Positions 33,801-43,354 of a stretch of DNA of 59,092 nucleotides are shown in pieces. Position 1 is the first letter of the stretch. Each line of letters starts with the position of its first letter. The stretch covers positions 1-59,092 of the forward strand of contig JAFGHM010000102.1 in NCBI GenBank assembly GCA_016930135.1, read 5' to 3'. Source of the DNA: Thermoplasmatota archaeon. Lineage in GTDB: Archaea > Thermoplasmatota > Thermoplasmata > UBA10834. The notes beneath the pieces were generated by a model that saw only the letters and a program-made list of their open reading frames with translations, did not search any database and was not told the DNA's origin. The position numbers and the translations under genes are program-made.

Positions 33801-35099
33801 ATGACGAGCAAGGTCGTGGTGGTAGGAGGAGGGATCGCGGGCATCCAGGCTGCGCTCGACCTCGGAGATATGGGATACGAGGTGCACCTCGTCGAAAGGA
33901 CGCCCTCCATTGGAGGACGCATGGCCCAGCTGGACAAGACCTTCCCGACCAATGACTGCTCGTTGTGCATACTGTCGCCCAAGATGATTTCATGCGCCGG
34001 GCACGAGAACATCAAGCTACATACCTACTCTGAGATTGAGAGCGCCGATGGCGGGTTCCCCAAGACGAGGGTGAGGATCAGGGAGAAGGCTAGGTACGTG
34101 ATTCTCAGCAGGTGTACTGGGTGTGGAGACTGCATCGCCAAGTGTCCGGTCAAGGTAACATTCGAGTTCGAGGAAGGGCTCTCCAAGCGAAAGGCCGTCT
34201 ATCTGCCTTTCCCACAGGCGGTCCCGAGGAAGGTCACCATAGACGCTGAGCACTGCAGGATGATCACCGAGGGCAAGTGCGGTGTATGCAAGAAGGTGTG
34301 CCAGGCGGGGGCAATCGACTACGAGCAGAAGGACAGCTTCGTCGACTTGGAAGCTGGCGCGGTAGTCATCGCGACGGGGTTCGACCTGGCCGATGCCTCC
34401 GCGCTGCGGCAATACGGCCTTGGCACCTGCAAGGATGTGATCACCTCGCTCCAGCTCGAACGGATACTCTCTGCCGCAGGACCTACAGGCGGACGCCTCA
34501 CGAGGCCCTCGGACGACACGGAGCCTAAGAAGCTCGCGTTCGTGCAGTGCGTGGGCTCCAGAGATTCCAGGATGTTCAAGTACTGCAGCAGCGTGTGCTG
34601 CATGTACGCCACCAAGGAGTCCATCCTGGTACGCGAACACGTCCCGGACATCGAATCCACCATATTCTACATGGACATGAGGGCGACTGGGAAGGGGTTC
34701 CAGGAATTTGTGCTGCGCGCAGAGAGGTCATACGGTGTGAGATACATCCGCTCGAGACCAGCCGAGGTCCAGCCTGCCTCTGACGGAAGAGGTGTGCTGG
34801 TCACTTACGACACGGGAGGGGGGATTGGCGAACAGCGCACTGAGAAGTTCGACCTGCTCGTCCTGTGCCCTGCGCTGGTGCCGTCCAAGGGCACTTCTGA
34901 GATCGCGCGAATACTCGGCGTGGAACTTGACGAGAACGGATTCATAATGACCCCTGACACTAGGAACCCGATAGACTCGACGAAGAAAGGGGTTCTGGTC
35001 TGCGGATTCGCCGGGGAACCTATGGATATCCCGGATTCGGTAGCGCAGGCGACGGGGGTCGCGGCCAGAGTGGCGGAACTGCTCCAGGAGGCGCGCTGA
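33801..35099 (+). CDS. HdrA-type flavoprotein, alpha form (formate module)
   Basis: The 432-residue protein has the FAD site VVVGGGIAGIQAALDL. It has the HdrA cysteine segment NDCSLCILSPKM, a [4Fe-4S] motif CTGCGDCIAKCP, a second cysteine group CGVCKKVC and the FVQCVGSRD...YCSSVCCMYATK block typical of HdrA. It lacks the N-terminal extra domain and the two C-terminal ferredoxin motifs of full-length HdrA; these are found in the next gene. HdrA carries the bifurcating flavin in heterodisulfide reductase complexes. It is the first gene of a five-gene operon ending with fdhA. Confidence 0.88.
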   Translation: MTSKVVVVGGGIAGIQAALDLGDMGYEVHLVERTPSIGGRMAQLDKTFPTNDCSLCILSPKMISCAGHENIKLHTYSEIESADGGFPKTRVRIREKARYVILSRCTGCGDCIAKCPVKVTFEFEEGLSKRKAVYLPFPQAVPRKVTIDAEHCRMITEGKCGVCKKVCQAGAIDYEQKDSFVDLEAGAVVIATGFDLADASALRQYGLGTCKDVITSLQLERILSAAGPTGGRLTRPSDDTEPKKLAFVQCVGSRDSRMFKYCSSVCCMYATKESILVREHVPDIESTIFYMDMRATGKGFQEFVLRAERSYGVRYIRSRPAEVQPASDGRGVLVTYDTGGGIGEQRTEKFDLLVLCPALVPSKGTSEIARILGVELDENGFIMTPDTRNPIDSTKKGVLVCGFAGEPMDIPDSVAQATGVAARVAELLQEAR

Positions 35100-35101
35100 C
35101 A

Positions 35102-36787
35102 ATGGCGAGGATAGGCGTCTTCATATGCCACTGCGGGCACAACATCGCATCGGCAGTGGCAGTCGAGGAGGTCGTGAAGTTCGCAAGGACCCTCCCCGAT
35201 GTGGTCTATTCCGACCACAACTTGTATTCGTGCTCCGAAGAGGGGCTTGGCTCCATTAAGAAGAGCATAGAGGAGAACAAGCTGGACAGGGTCGTGGTGG
35301 CAGCCTGCACCCCGAGGACCCACGAGCCCCTTTTCCGAAGGCTGTGCGAGCAGGCAGGGATCAACAAGTACCTGTTCGAGTTTGTCAACATCAGGGAGCA
35401 TTGCTCATGGATACATGCGAAGGAGCCAAACGCGGCCACGGAGAAGGCAAAGAAGCTCGTGGCGATGGGGGTGTCCAAAGCCGCCCTTCTCGAACCTCAA
35501 GTCGAGAGCGAGTCGGGCGTCATACCCACGGCGGTCGTGATCGGCGGCGGTCTGGCCGGGCTGACCGCGGCTGCATCGCTGGTCGCGCAGGACATAGACA
35601 CACATCTCATTGAGATGGAGGGCAAACTCGGGGGACAGCTGAACGATATCTCTATCCTTGCTCCGAACTTCGAAAAGAGCGCCGACCTGCTCAACAAGCT
35701 GGTTTCAGAGCTGAAGAAGTCCGAGAGGGGGCACATACACCTGGGGGCCAAGCTCGTCGATGTCAAAGGATTCGTCGGCAACTTCGAGATTACGGTCGAA
35801 GAGGAGGGTGTCCAGAACAAGATACCTGCGGGCGCAATCATACTCGCGACGGGGACACAAGAGCACCAGCCCGAGGGCGAATACGGCTTCCGGAAGGCTC
35901 CTGGTGTCGTGACCCAGCTGGAGTTCGAGAGGGCGCTCCAGAGAGGAGAAGTGCCGAAGCGCGTCGTCTTCATCCAATGCGTGGGCAGCAGGCAGCCGGG
36001 TAGGGAGTACTGTTCCAGGATATGCTGCAACACATCGCTGAAGAACGCTCTCAGAGTCGTCGAGGCCGGAGGCACTGCCGCGATAATCCACAGGGACATA
36101 ATGAGCTACGGGGCCGCATGGGAGGAGCTCTATCGACAGGCATCGGAGAGGGGAGTGGCCTTCTTCAGATACTCGCTCGAAGACAAGCCGAGGATCTCTG
36201 CAGAGAACAAGCACATCCTGGTCGAGGTCTTTGATGACAACCTGGGCGAAGGCGTGACCCTGCACACTGACCTTGTTGTCCTGGCCACGCCGCTGGTATC
36301 GAGGGATGATTCGGGTGATGTCAGCAGGATGCTCAAGGTACCAAGAGACAAGAATGGCTTCTACCTCGAGGCGCACGTGAAGCTCCGGCCAATCGAGTTC
36401 GCCACGGATGGCGTGTTCATATGCGGCTCTGCGAGATGGCCCAGCAGCGCGAGAGAGGTCATGTGCCAGGCCCTTGCGGCGGCAGCAAAGGCCGCAATCC
36501 CGATCAAGAGAGGTAAGGTCGTCACAGAGGCGATTACGGCCTGGTCTGACCCCGACAAATGCGCGGGGTGCGGCAACTGCGTCATCGCATGCCCATATGA
36601 GGCTATCGAGATAGTCGACCAGGACGGCAGGAAGATCGCGAAGGTCAACGAGACGCAGTGCAAGGGATGCGGGAACTGCGTGGCTGCGTGCCCTAACGAC
36701 GCGATGCAACAGAGGGGTTTCACGACCCGGCAGCTGAGCGCGATGATAGACGCGCTGGTGAAGCGCGCGCTGGAGGAGAGCTCATGA
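35102..36787 (+). CDS. HdrA-type flavoprotein, beta form (formate module)
   Basis: The 561-residue protein begins with the HdrA N-terminal domain (GVFICHCG, LYSCSEEG, AACTPRTHEPL, NIREHCSW), an iron-sulfur-binding region. It continues with an FAD site VIGGGLAGLTAAASL, the IQCVGSRQPGREYCSRICC block and two C-terminal [4Fe-4S] motifs CAGCGNCVIACP and CKGCGNCVAACP. Together with the alpha gene it contains every HdrA element, so the two probably form an asymmetric HdrA-like heterodimer (compare QmoA/QmoB). It overlaps mvhD by 4 bp. Confidence 0.88.
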   Translation: MARIGVFICHCGHNIASAVAVEEVVKFARTLPDVVYSDHNLYSCSEEGLGSIKKSIEENKLDRVVVAACTPRTHEPLFRRLCEQAGINKYLFEFVNIREHCSWIHAKEPNAATEKAKKLVAMGVSKAALLEPQVESESGVIPTAVVIGGGLAGLTAAASLVAQDIDTHLIEMEGKLGGQLNDISILAPNFEKSADLLNKLVSELKKSERGHIHLGAKLVDVKGFVGNFEITVEEEGVQNKIPAGAIILATGTQEHQPEGEYGFRKAPGVVTQLEFERALQRGEVPKRVVFIQCVGSRQPGREYCSRICCNTSLKNALRVVEAGGTAAIIHRDIMSYGAAWEELYRQASERGVAFFRYSLEDKPRISAENKHILVEVFDDNLGEGVTLHTDLVVLATPLVSRDDSGDVSRMLKVPRDKNGFYLEAHVKLRPIEFATDGVFICGSARWPSSAREVMCQALAAAAKAAIPIKRGKVVTEAITAWSDPDKCAGCGNCVIACPYEAIEIVDQDGRKIAKVNETQCKGCGNCVAACPNDAMQQRGFTTRQLSAMIDALVKRALEESS

Positions 36788-37203
36788 GCGACTTCAACCC
36801 GACAATCCTGGCATTCTGCTGCAACTGGTGTTCGTACGCGGGCGCAGACCTTGCGGGTGTGAGCAGGCTCCAGATGCCGCCCAACGTCCACGTCGTGCGG
36901 GTGATGTGCAGCGCGAGCGTGAAGGGGGAGTACATCCTCAAGGCGATCTCACAGGGCGTCGACGGTGTACTCGTGCTTGGCTGTCACATCGGGGACTGTC
37001 ACTACATGACGGGCAACCACAGGACCGCGAAGAGGATCCCGGTGGTCCAGAAGCTACTGAAGGACGTGGGCTTCGACGAGAGACGTGTAAGGCTGGACTG
37101 GGTCAGTGCTGCCGAGGGGGAGAAGTTCCAGAGGGTCATCACGGAGTTCGTCGAGGAGATCAAGGGCCTCGGCCCCAACCCGGTGAGAGAGGTGATGTCT
37201 TGA
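36784..37203 (+). CDS. mvhD: MvhD-type [2Fe-2S] electron-transfer subunit (formate module)
   Basis: The 139-residue protein has the MvhD cysteine pattern: FCCNWCSYAGAD at the N-terminus, VMCSAS and LGCHIGDCHY. In methanogens MvhD links a hydrogenase or formate dehydrogenase to HdrA. Here it sits between HdrA-beta and an FdhA-associated iron-sulfur protein and should pass electrons between them. Confidence 0.92.
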   Translation: MSDFNPTILAFCCNWCSYAGADLAGVSRLQMPPNVHVVRVMCSASVKGEYILKAISQGVDGVLVLGCHIGDCHYMTGNHRTAKRIPVVQKLLKDVGFDERRVRLDWVSAAEGEKFQRVITEFVEEIKGLGPNPVREVMS

Positions 37204-37985
37204 GCGACCTAGGCAAGAAACTCGCCTCGATAGCCTTCGACGAGCTTGGGGCGGACTACCTGCTCGCGATGCGAGAGGAGCACGGGAACGTTGCCCCAGT
37301 GATGCTGGCCAGAGGACAGGACCCCGGCGAGATCAGACTCGACGTCCCATACCAGCTGGTGAACATACTCAGCAACATATATCCGTGGCTCAAGGACGGC
37401 AAGGTCGCAGTCGTCACGAGACGGTGTGACGAGAAGGCCCTTGAAGAGTTCTTTAAGCGGGAGCTGTTCGATCCGCGAAGGATTCTTAAGATCGGGCTTG
37501 CGTGTTCCAAGGAGCAGGTCGCCAAATGCAGGTGTTCGGACCCTGTACCGGCAAAGACGCACATAGGAGAGCCACAGAAGGCGATGGAGAAGGACGAACT
37601 ATCCGAGAAGCTGATGGCGATGCCTCCCGAGGAGAGGCTCAGATTCTGGGCATACCAGTTCAAGAAGTGCAACAAGTGTTTCGCGTGTACTCTCACCTGC
37701 CCCGTCTGCTTTTGCGACGAGTGCATACTCGAGGAGAAGACCTTTGTGCCCGAGCCAGGGATACCTCCGGGCATGTCCTTCCATCTGATACGCGCATATC
37801 ATCTGGCGGACAAGTGCATCGAGTGCGGTGAGTGCGAGCGCAGCTGCCCTGCTGAAATACCGCTCCTGACCCTGAGGAAGCTGCTGGCGAAGGATGTCAA
37901 GGAGATCTTCGGGTTCGCCCCCGGCGACAGGAAGACCGTGAGCCCACTCCTGACGGTGCTGGAGGAGGGATGCAATGAGTGTTGA
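37200..37985 (+). CDS. Iron-sulfur subunit linking FdhA to MvhD/HdrA
   Basis: The protein of 261 residues starts at TTG 37200, overlapping the mvhD stop, with GAGGTG upstream; the longer frame upstream is a shadow. The N-terminal half (GKVAVVTRRCDEKALEEFF, ILKIGLACSKEQVAKCRC) resembles the FrhB/FdhB-related fold. The second half has two ferredoxin-like motifs CNKCFACTLTCPVCFCDEC and CIECGECERSCP. It overlaps fdhA by 11 bp. The likely role is electron relay from FdhA; binding of F420 or NAD cannot be judged. Confidence 0.7.
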   Translation: MSDLGKKLASIAFDELGADYLLAMREEHGNVAPVMLARGQDPGEIRLDVPYQLVNILSNIYPWLKDGKVAVVTRRCDEKALEEFFKRELFDPRRILKIGLACSKEQVAKCRCSDPVPAKTHIGEPQKAMEKDELSEKLMAMPPEERLRFWAYQFKKCNKCFACTLTCPVCFCDECILEEKTFVPEPGIPPGMSFHLIRAYHLADKCIECGECERSCPAEIPLLTLRKLLAKDVKEIFGFAPGDRKTVSPLLTVLEEGCNEC

Positions 37986-40011
37986 GCACGTGCTGACGAC
38001 ATGCCCTTACTGCGGCACCGGCTGCTACTTCTTCCTCCAAGTCGTGGACGGGAGGCTGGTGGGGGTCGTGCCGTGCAAGACGGATGAGATTTCGCTCGGA
38101 CGACTCTGCATCAAGGGCTACAACGCGCACGCGTTCGTCCAACATCCGGATCGGCTGAAGCATCCGATGATAAGGATCGACGGGGAGCTGAAACCTGTCT
38201 CATGGGACGATGCCCTCGGCAGGTTCGCGGAGGAACTCAGACGAATCAGGGAGAAGCACGGTCCGGACTCGATCGCGATCCTGGCATCGGCCAAGTGCAC
38301 GAACGAGGACAACTATCTCTTCCAGAAGCTCGCGAGGGCGGTGGTAGGTACAAACAATGTGGACCACTGCGCACGGCTCTGCCACGCGTCCACTGTCACA
38401 GGGCTCCTGTACTCGTTCGGCAGTGGCGCGATGACCAACACGGTACCTGAGTTCGAGAAAGCAGACTGTATTCTTGTGACGGGCTCCAACACGCTGGAGG
38501 CGCACCCTCTAATCGGCTCGAGGATACTCAGAGCCCTTGACAGAGGAGCGAAGGTCATTGTCATCGATCCAAGGGACACCCCTCTGTCGCGACTCGCAAC
38601 AATCAAGCTGAACCAGATATCCGGCACGGACATCGCCTGGATAAACGGGATGATCAAGCTGATCATAGACGAAGGCCTGTACGACGAGGACTTCGTGAAT
38701 GCGAGGACGGAGGCATTCGAGGAGCTGAAAGAAGCCGTCAAGGGCTACAACCTGGCGAAGGTGGAGTCCATCACCGGGATACCGGGTCAGATGCTCGCAG
38801 AGGCCGCGAGGGTCTATGCGAAATCGAAGAAGGCGATGGTAGCCTACGCGATGGGCGTGACTCAGCACAGCAACGGCACGGACCTGGTGAAGGCGCTCGC
38901 GAACCTGTCAATGGTCACGGGGCACATAGGCAAGGAGTCCACCGGCCTCAACCCGCTTAGGGGACAGTGCAATGTACAGGGTGCGTGCGATGCCGGCGGC
39001 CTGCCGAATCTGTTCCCTGGGTACCAGAGAGTTGACGACAAGTCTGCGAGGGCGAAGTTCGAGGCGGCGTGGGGTGTGCGATTGCCGGAAAAGCCCGGGC
39101 TCACCTTGACCTGCGCCATCGAGGAGGCGGCTGCCGGCAAGCTGAAGGCGATGGTGGTGTTCGGCGAGAACGTCATGCTCTCGGACCCGGATCTGAATCA
39201 CGTTGAGGAGGCGCTGAAGAAGCTGGAGCTGCTTGTGGTCGCCGACATATTCCCAACCGAGACGATCAAGTTCGCTCATATCGTGCTCCCGGCTGCATGC
39301 TACGCCGAGAAGGACGGGACGTTCACATCGACGGACAGGGCCATCAGGGTTCTCAGAAAGGCAGTGGACCCCCCGGGGGAGGCATTGCCGGACTGGCAGA
39401 TCGCATGCGATATCGGCAGGCGGCTGGGCTCGAAAGGGTTCGAGTTCTCTTCATCCGCTCAGATTATGGACGAGATGGCCTCCGTGACCCCAATCTATGC
39501 GGGGATAGACCACGCAAGGGCGGACAACACAGTGCTCCGGTGGCCCTGCCCCGCGAAGGACCATCCGGGGACGAGGATCCTGCACACCCAGAAGTTCACC
39601 AAGGGCCTTGGGACATTCGCGCCTGTCCATCACTCGCCTCCCGCGGAGGAAACCTCGGAGGACTACCCGCTGATTCTCACGACAGGTCGGAACCTGTTCC
39701 AGTACCATACGGGCACGATGACCAGGAGGTCTCCCAAGCTCGAGCGGGAGGCCCCGGAGCCCTATGCGGAGGTCAACAGGGCAGACGCGAAGAGGCTCGG
39801 CGTTTCGGACGGCGAGCGTGTCATGGTCTCCTCCCGGAGGGGGTCGATCGCTCTTAAGGCGCGGGTCACTGAGAGGATCATCCAGGGTTCGATATTCATA
39901 CCGTTCCACTACGCCGAGGCCGCCGCGAACAGACTCACGAACGCGGCCTTGGACCCCGACTCGAAGATACCCGAGTTCAAGGTGTGCGCTGTGAGGCTCG
40001 AGAAGGCCTGA
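37975..40011 (+). CDS. fdhA: Formate dehydrogenase catalytic subunit (molybdopterin, cysteine type)
   Basis: The 678-residue protein has an N-terminal [4Fe-4S] motif CPYCGTGC...C (C10, C13, C17, C45). The active-site segment DHCARLCHASTVTGL has Cys136 (codon TGC) where some enzymes use selenocysteine. It also has GSNTLEAHPL, NPLRGQCNVQGACDAGGLPN and a C-terminal cofactor domain (LILTTGRNLFQYHTG...). These fit FdhA rather than nitrate reductase or formylmethanofuran dehydrogenase. It interconverts formate and CO2 with a molybdenum or tungsten pterin. As last gene of the HdrA-HdrA-MvhD-FeS operon it is presumably the formate end of an electron-bifurcating or confurcating complex. Confidence 0.9.
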   Translation: MSVEHVLTTCPYCGTGCYFFLQVVDGRLVGVVPCKTDEISLGRLCIKGYNAHAFVQHPDRLKHPMIRIDGELKPVSWDDALGRFAEELRRIREKHGPDSIAILASAKCTNEDNYLFQKLARAVVGTNNVDHCARLCHASTVTGLLYSFGSGAMTNTVPEFEKADCILVTGSNTLEAHPLIGSRILRALDRGAKVIVIDPRDTPLSRLATIKLNQISGTDIAWINGMIKLIIDEGLYDEDFVNARTEAFEELKEAVKGYNLAKVESITGIPGQMLAEAARVYAKSKKAMVAYAMGVTQHSNGTDLVKALANLSMVTGHIGKESTGLNPLRGQCNVQGACDAGGLPNLFPGYQRVDDKSARAKFEAAWGVRLPEKPGLTLTCAIEEAAAGKLKAMVVFGENVMLSDPDLNHVEEALKKLELLVVADIFPTETIKFAHIVLPAACYAEKDGTFTSTDRAIRVLRKAVDPPGEALPDWQIACDIGRRLGSKGFEFSSSAQIMDEMASVTPIYAGIDHARADNTVLRWPCPAKDHPGTRILHTQKFTKGLGTFAPVHHSPPAEETSEDYPLILTTGRNLFQYHTGTMTRRSPKLEREAPEPYAEVNRADAKRLGVSDGERVMVSSRRGSIALKARVTERIIQGSIFIPFHYAEAAANRLTNAALDPDSKIPEFKVCAVRLEKA

Positions 40012-40056
40012 GTGGATAAATCTTGGGGTTTGCAGAGGGGTTTTCAATCTCAGGGC

Positions 40057-41379
40057 TCAGGTCCTGACTGGCGTGGCCAAGGGCTCGACTTCCACGTGCA
40101 CAGGTGGCCGGGTCGCCAATGCGACCCCGAAAGCGACCAACGAGGCGATCCCCACGGCCACGAAGACGTAGACGAATCCGGACTGAGACCCTGCTAGAAC
40201 GCCTGGTATCAACGCGCCCAGCGCTCCCGCGAGGCCATAGGATGTGAACACGTAGCCGTAGTTGTTGCCGAAGTTCTTGGTCCCGTAGTATTCCGATGTG
40301 GTGGACGGGAAGAGCGCGAAGTTGCCTCCAAAAGTGAAGCCGACGAGCGACGCCAAGCTGGTGAGGCCCACGAACTGCACTATCTCCCCCGTAGGTCTCA
40401 AGGCGAAGAACCCTGCAGCCCCGAAAAGGATAATGGCCTGAATCAGGAACATGAGCTTGAGTGTATTCGTCCTTCCGAGCTTGTCGGAGAGCTTGCCCCA
40501 GCCTATCCTGCCGGCCGCGTTGAACAGCGCGAGAATGCCAGCAATCGTCTGGAACTCTGCGACGACCATCGTCGTGCTAGTGGGATCGAGGAATATCGCA
40601 AGGTTCTTCACGTTGCTGATCATCATGAGCCCAGCCGTGCCGGAAAGGGCAAACATGACCCAGAGCATGAGGAAGCTCCTGGTCCTCATCATCTCCTTCT
40701 GCGTGTAATCGACCTTCCGACCGTTGTTCTTGTCGTTTGCAGATGGCACGTAGCCCTTAGGCAGCCAACCCGCAGGCGGGTTAGTCAGCAACTGCGCACC
40801 GACAACAACCATGGCCATGTAAATCAGGCCGAGGTAGACGCAGGCGTCCGCGAGGCCGTACGAGTCTATGAGGGCCTTTCCGACCTGAGTGAATATGAAC
40901 GCTCCAGCGCCGAACCCAGCGACTGCGATTCCGCTCACGAGACCCTTCTTGTCGGGAAACCACTTGACCCCAGCGGCGAGCGGGCAGACATATCCGAAGC
41001 CGAGACCGATGCCTCCGATGATGCCGAAGGTCGTGTACATCAGCACGATGTTCTCAGTAGCGAAGGTGGACAGCACATAGCCCGCGCCGAGGATGAGGCC
41101 GCCCATCGTGGCCACGACTCTCGGGCCCTTCCGGTCCTGTATCCTGCCCGCGAATATCACGGTGAAGGCGAAGACCGCTATGGCCGCAGCGAATATGCCA
41201 AGTATCTGGAACGATGCGGCATCGTAGCCCAACGACTTGGACAGCTCGCTCGTGAAGATTGAGAACGCGTACAGCGACCCCAGCGCAAGCTGGATCAGCA
41301 GCGCGCCAGCGACCACGATCCACCTATTCATGACTCTCTTTTCCCTTACTACCATCTTATCTGTTCTCCCAACTACCAT
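40057..41379 (-). CDS. OFA-type (oxalate/formate antiporter family) MFS transporter
   Basis: The protein of about 440 residues has twelve hydrophobic segments and the OFA start MNRWIVVAGALLIQLALGSLYAFSIF. It also has the loop motif GRIQDRKGPR and GIIGGIGLGFGYVCPLAAGVKWFPDKKGL. Family members exchange oxalate/formate or carry small carboxylates. Its place between fdhA and acetyl-CoA synthetase suggests formate, acetate or a related acid. The ATG at 41379 is used, but the conserved region begins 16 codons later at MNRW. It converges on fdhA. Confidence 0.82.
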   Translation of the reverse strand: MVVGRTDKMVVREKRVMNRWIVVAGALLIQLALGSLYAFSIFTSELSKSLGYDAASFQILGIFAAAIAVFAFTVIFAGRIQDRKGPRVVATMGGLILGAGYVLSTFATENIVLMYTTFGIIGGIGLGFGYVCPLAAGVKWFPDKKGLVSGIAVAGFGAGAFIFTQVGKALIDSYGLADACVYLGLIYMAMVVVGAQLLTNPPAGWLPKGYVPSANDKNNGRKVDYTQKEMMRTRSFLMLWVMFALSGTAGLMMISNVKNLAIFLDPTSTTMVVAEFQTIAGILALFNAAGRIGWGKLSDKLGRTNTLKLMFLIQAIILFGAAGFFALRPTGEIVQFVGLTSLASLVGFTFGGNFALFPSTTSEYYGTKNFGNNYGYVFTSYGLAGALGALIPGVLAGSQSGFVYVFVAVGIASLVAFGVALATRPPVHVEVEPLATPVRT

Positions 41380-41472
41380 GCTCAAATTGACGGCCGAATA
41401 TCACCATTCTGAGGGACTCGATCTTGCTGGACCCGACAGCATTTCTGATAGTGCAGCTCCACTCCAGGAGCT

Positions 41473-43254
41473 CTAGTCCTCCAACGTCGATGTGTCGCCG
41501 ATCGGCAGCCCGAGCTCCCTCGCCCTTAGCAGCCGCCTCATGATCTTGCCACTCCTGGTCTTCGGGAGGTTCTTGACCACGTCGATCTCCCTCGGGTACG
41601 CATGGCCTGCGAGCTTGCTCTTGACGAACTTCTGGATGTCCGTCTTGAGCGCATCGGACTCAGTATACCCAGGCGTGAGCACTATGAACGCTTTGATTAT
41701 GTTGCCCCTGATCTCGTCTGGCTTGCCTATGACCCCCGCCTCAGCGACGGCCGGGTGCTCTATCAGGGCGCTCTCGACCTCGAACGGTCCGACTCTCTCG
41801 CCAGCGGTCTTGATGACATCGTCCGCGCGGCCGACATACCAGAAGTAACCGTCCTCGTCGGTCTGGGCGGTGTCGCCTGTATAGTACCAGCCGTTCCTGA
41901 AGTACTCGTTGTACTTCGCTGGGTTCTTCCAGATCTGTCTCATCATGGCCGGCCAGCCCGGCCTGATGCAGAGGTGGCCCTCCTCGCCCTGCCCCAGAGG
42001 CTTGCCGTTCTCGTCCACTATCGCGGCCTCTATCCCTGGCAGCGGTTTGCCCATCGAGCCCGGCTTTATGTCCATCTCGGGGAAGTTCGTTATCAAGATC
42101 GAGCCCGTCTCCGTCTGCCACCATGTGTCGTGGAAGGGCTTGCTGTCGAAGACATCGAGGGCCCACTTGACTCCCTCGGGATTCAGAGGCTCCCCGACCG
42201 AATAGAGCGCCCTGAGGCTCGAGAGATCGTACTTGTTCGGGAGGTCGTCACCCTTCGCCATGAGCATCCTCACGGCCGTAGGCGCGGTGTACCACACGCT
42301 GACCTTGTAGCTCTGGATGGTCTTGTACCAGCGCTCGGGGTCGAACCTGCCGCCCAGACCAACCTGGGTGACGCCGTTCGACCAAGGTCCGAGCACGCCG
42401 TACACGACACCGGTGACCCAGCCGAGGTCGGCGGTGCACCAGTAGACATCCTCCTCGTGGACATCGAGAACCCAGTAGGTCGAGAGGTGCATCTGGACGA
42501 TGTCCTTGTGGGCATGCACGACTCCCTTGGGCTTGCCCGTGGTGCCTGATGTGTAGAGCATGTAGGAAAACTCCTCGGGGTCCATGTGGGTCGCCTCGAA
42601 CTGGTCGCTGGCCTCCGCCATCTCCGTATCCAGGCTTACCTCGTTCTGGGCGACTTCCTTGCCGGTCACAATGATGTGCTTCAGCTCGGGCAGGTCTTTG
42701 ACGACCTCGTACACCCTCTTCTTCAGCTCCCCATCGGTGACGATTGCGACCGCGCCGCTGTCCAACATCCTGTCCTTTATGCCGTCGGGGCCGAAGGCCG
42801 GGAACATCGGGCTGGCGATTGCGCCATACTTTATCGCCCCCAGGAACCCTATGTAAAGCGCAGGGGACCTGGAGAGGAAGAAGAAGACCCTGTCCTGCCT
42901 CTTGACTCCTATCTTCTTGAGGACGTTGGCGAACTTGTTGGTCTGCCTGTAGAGCTGGTCGAAGGTCAACTTCGAGAAATTGCCCTCTCCATCATCGTAG
43001 ATGAGGGCCACCTTGTCCTTCCTCTTGCCGAGGGCGTGCCTATCGACGGCGTTGTACGCGGCATTGATCTTCCCGCCAGGGAACCAGTCAACCATCTTCT
43101 CCGCATCTGACCATCTGAAGGTTGTCCTCAGATCTTCGTACCCCAGTAGGTTAGGCTTCAGCCTAAGCTTCGAAGGGTCCTTCTTGACGATCTGCGTGTG
43201 AATCAGCTCAGAGCTCTCATCGGCCATCATATCCACATCCGGTTCCGGAATCAT
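41473..43254 (-). CDS. acs: Acetyl-CoA synthetase (AMP-forming) family
   Basis: The protein of about 593 residues has the adenylate-forming motifs YTSGTTGKPKGVVHAH (P-loop), WWQTETG, WYYTGDTAQTDEDGYFWYVGRADDVIKTAGERV and the catalytic lysine near the C-terminus in KTRSGKIMRRLL. The CTADLGWVTG motif and the conserved tryptophan in DTWWQTETG point to acetyl-CoA or propionyl-CoA synthetases. It makes acetyl-CoA from acetate, ATP and CoA. The start at 43254 (MIPEPDV) is a choice among several in-frame ATGs. Confidence 0.88.
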   Translation of the reverse strand: MIPEPDVDMMADESSELIHTQIVKKDPSKLRLKPNLLGYEDLRTTFRWSDAEKMVDWFPGGKINAAYNAVDRHALGKRKDKVALIYDDGEGNFSKLTFDQLYRQTNKFANVLKKIGVKRQDRVFFFLSRSPALYIGFLGAIKYGAIASPMFPAFGPDGIKDRMLDSGAVAIVTDGELKKRVYEVVKDLPELKHIIVTGKEVAQNEVSLDTEMAEASDQFEATHMDPEEFSYMLYTSGTTGKPKGVVHAHKDIVQMHLSTYWVLDVHEEDVYWCTADLGWVTGVVYGVLGPWSNGVTQVGLGGRFDPERWYKTIQSYKVSVWYTAPTAVRMLMAKGDDLPNKYDLSSLRALYSVGEPLNPEGVKWALDVFDSKPFHDTWWQTETGSILITNFPEMDIKPGSMGKPLPGIEAAIVDENGKPLGQGEEGHLCIRPGWPAMMRQIWKNPAKYNEYFRNGWYYTGDTAQTDEDGYFWYVGRADDVIKTAGERVGPFEVESALIEHPAVAEAGVIGKPDEIRGNIIKAFIVLTPGYTESDALKTDIQKFVKSKLAGHAYPREIDVVKNLPKTRSGKIMRRLLRARELGLPIGDTSTLED

Positions 43255-43354
43255 GTCTGTTCTTGGAGAAACCAATCTGCGCACATGCCAGTACGGTTGC
43301 GAGAGGTTCACGGCAGCTGCTCAGTCCGATCTCTGTGGACGGCATTCTTGCTCT

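Noticed and set aside
36828..37199. N-terminal extension of the FdhA-linked iron-sulfur protein
   Set aside because: It overlaps mvhD out of frame and has no ferredoxin-like features; TTG 37200 has a suitable SD.
37975..40011. Formylmethanofuran dehydrogenase or nitrate reductase assignment
   Set aside because: The DHCARLCHAST active site and the NPLRGQCNVQGACDAGG segment are FdhA-type.
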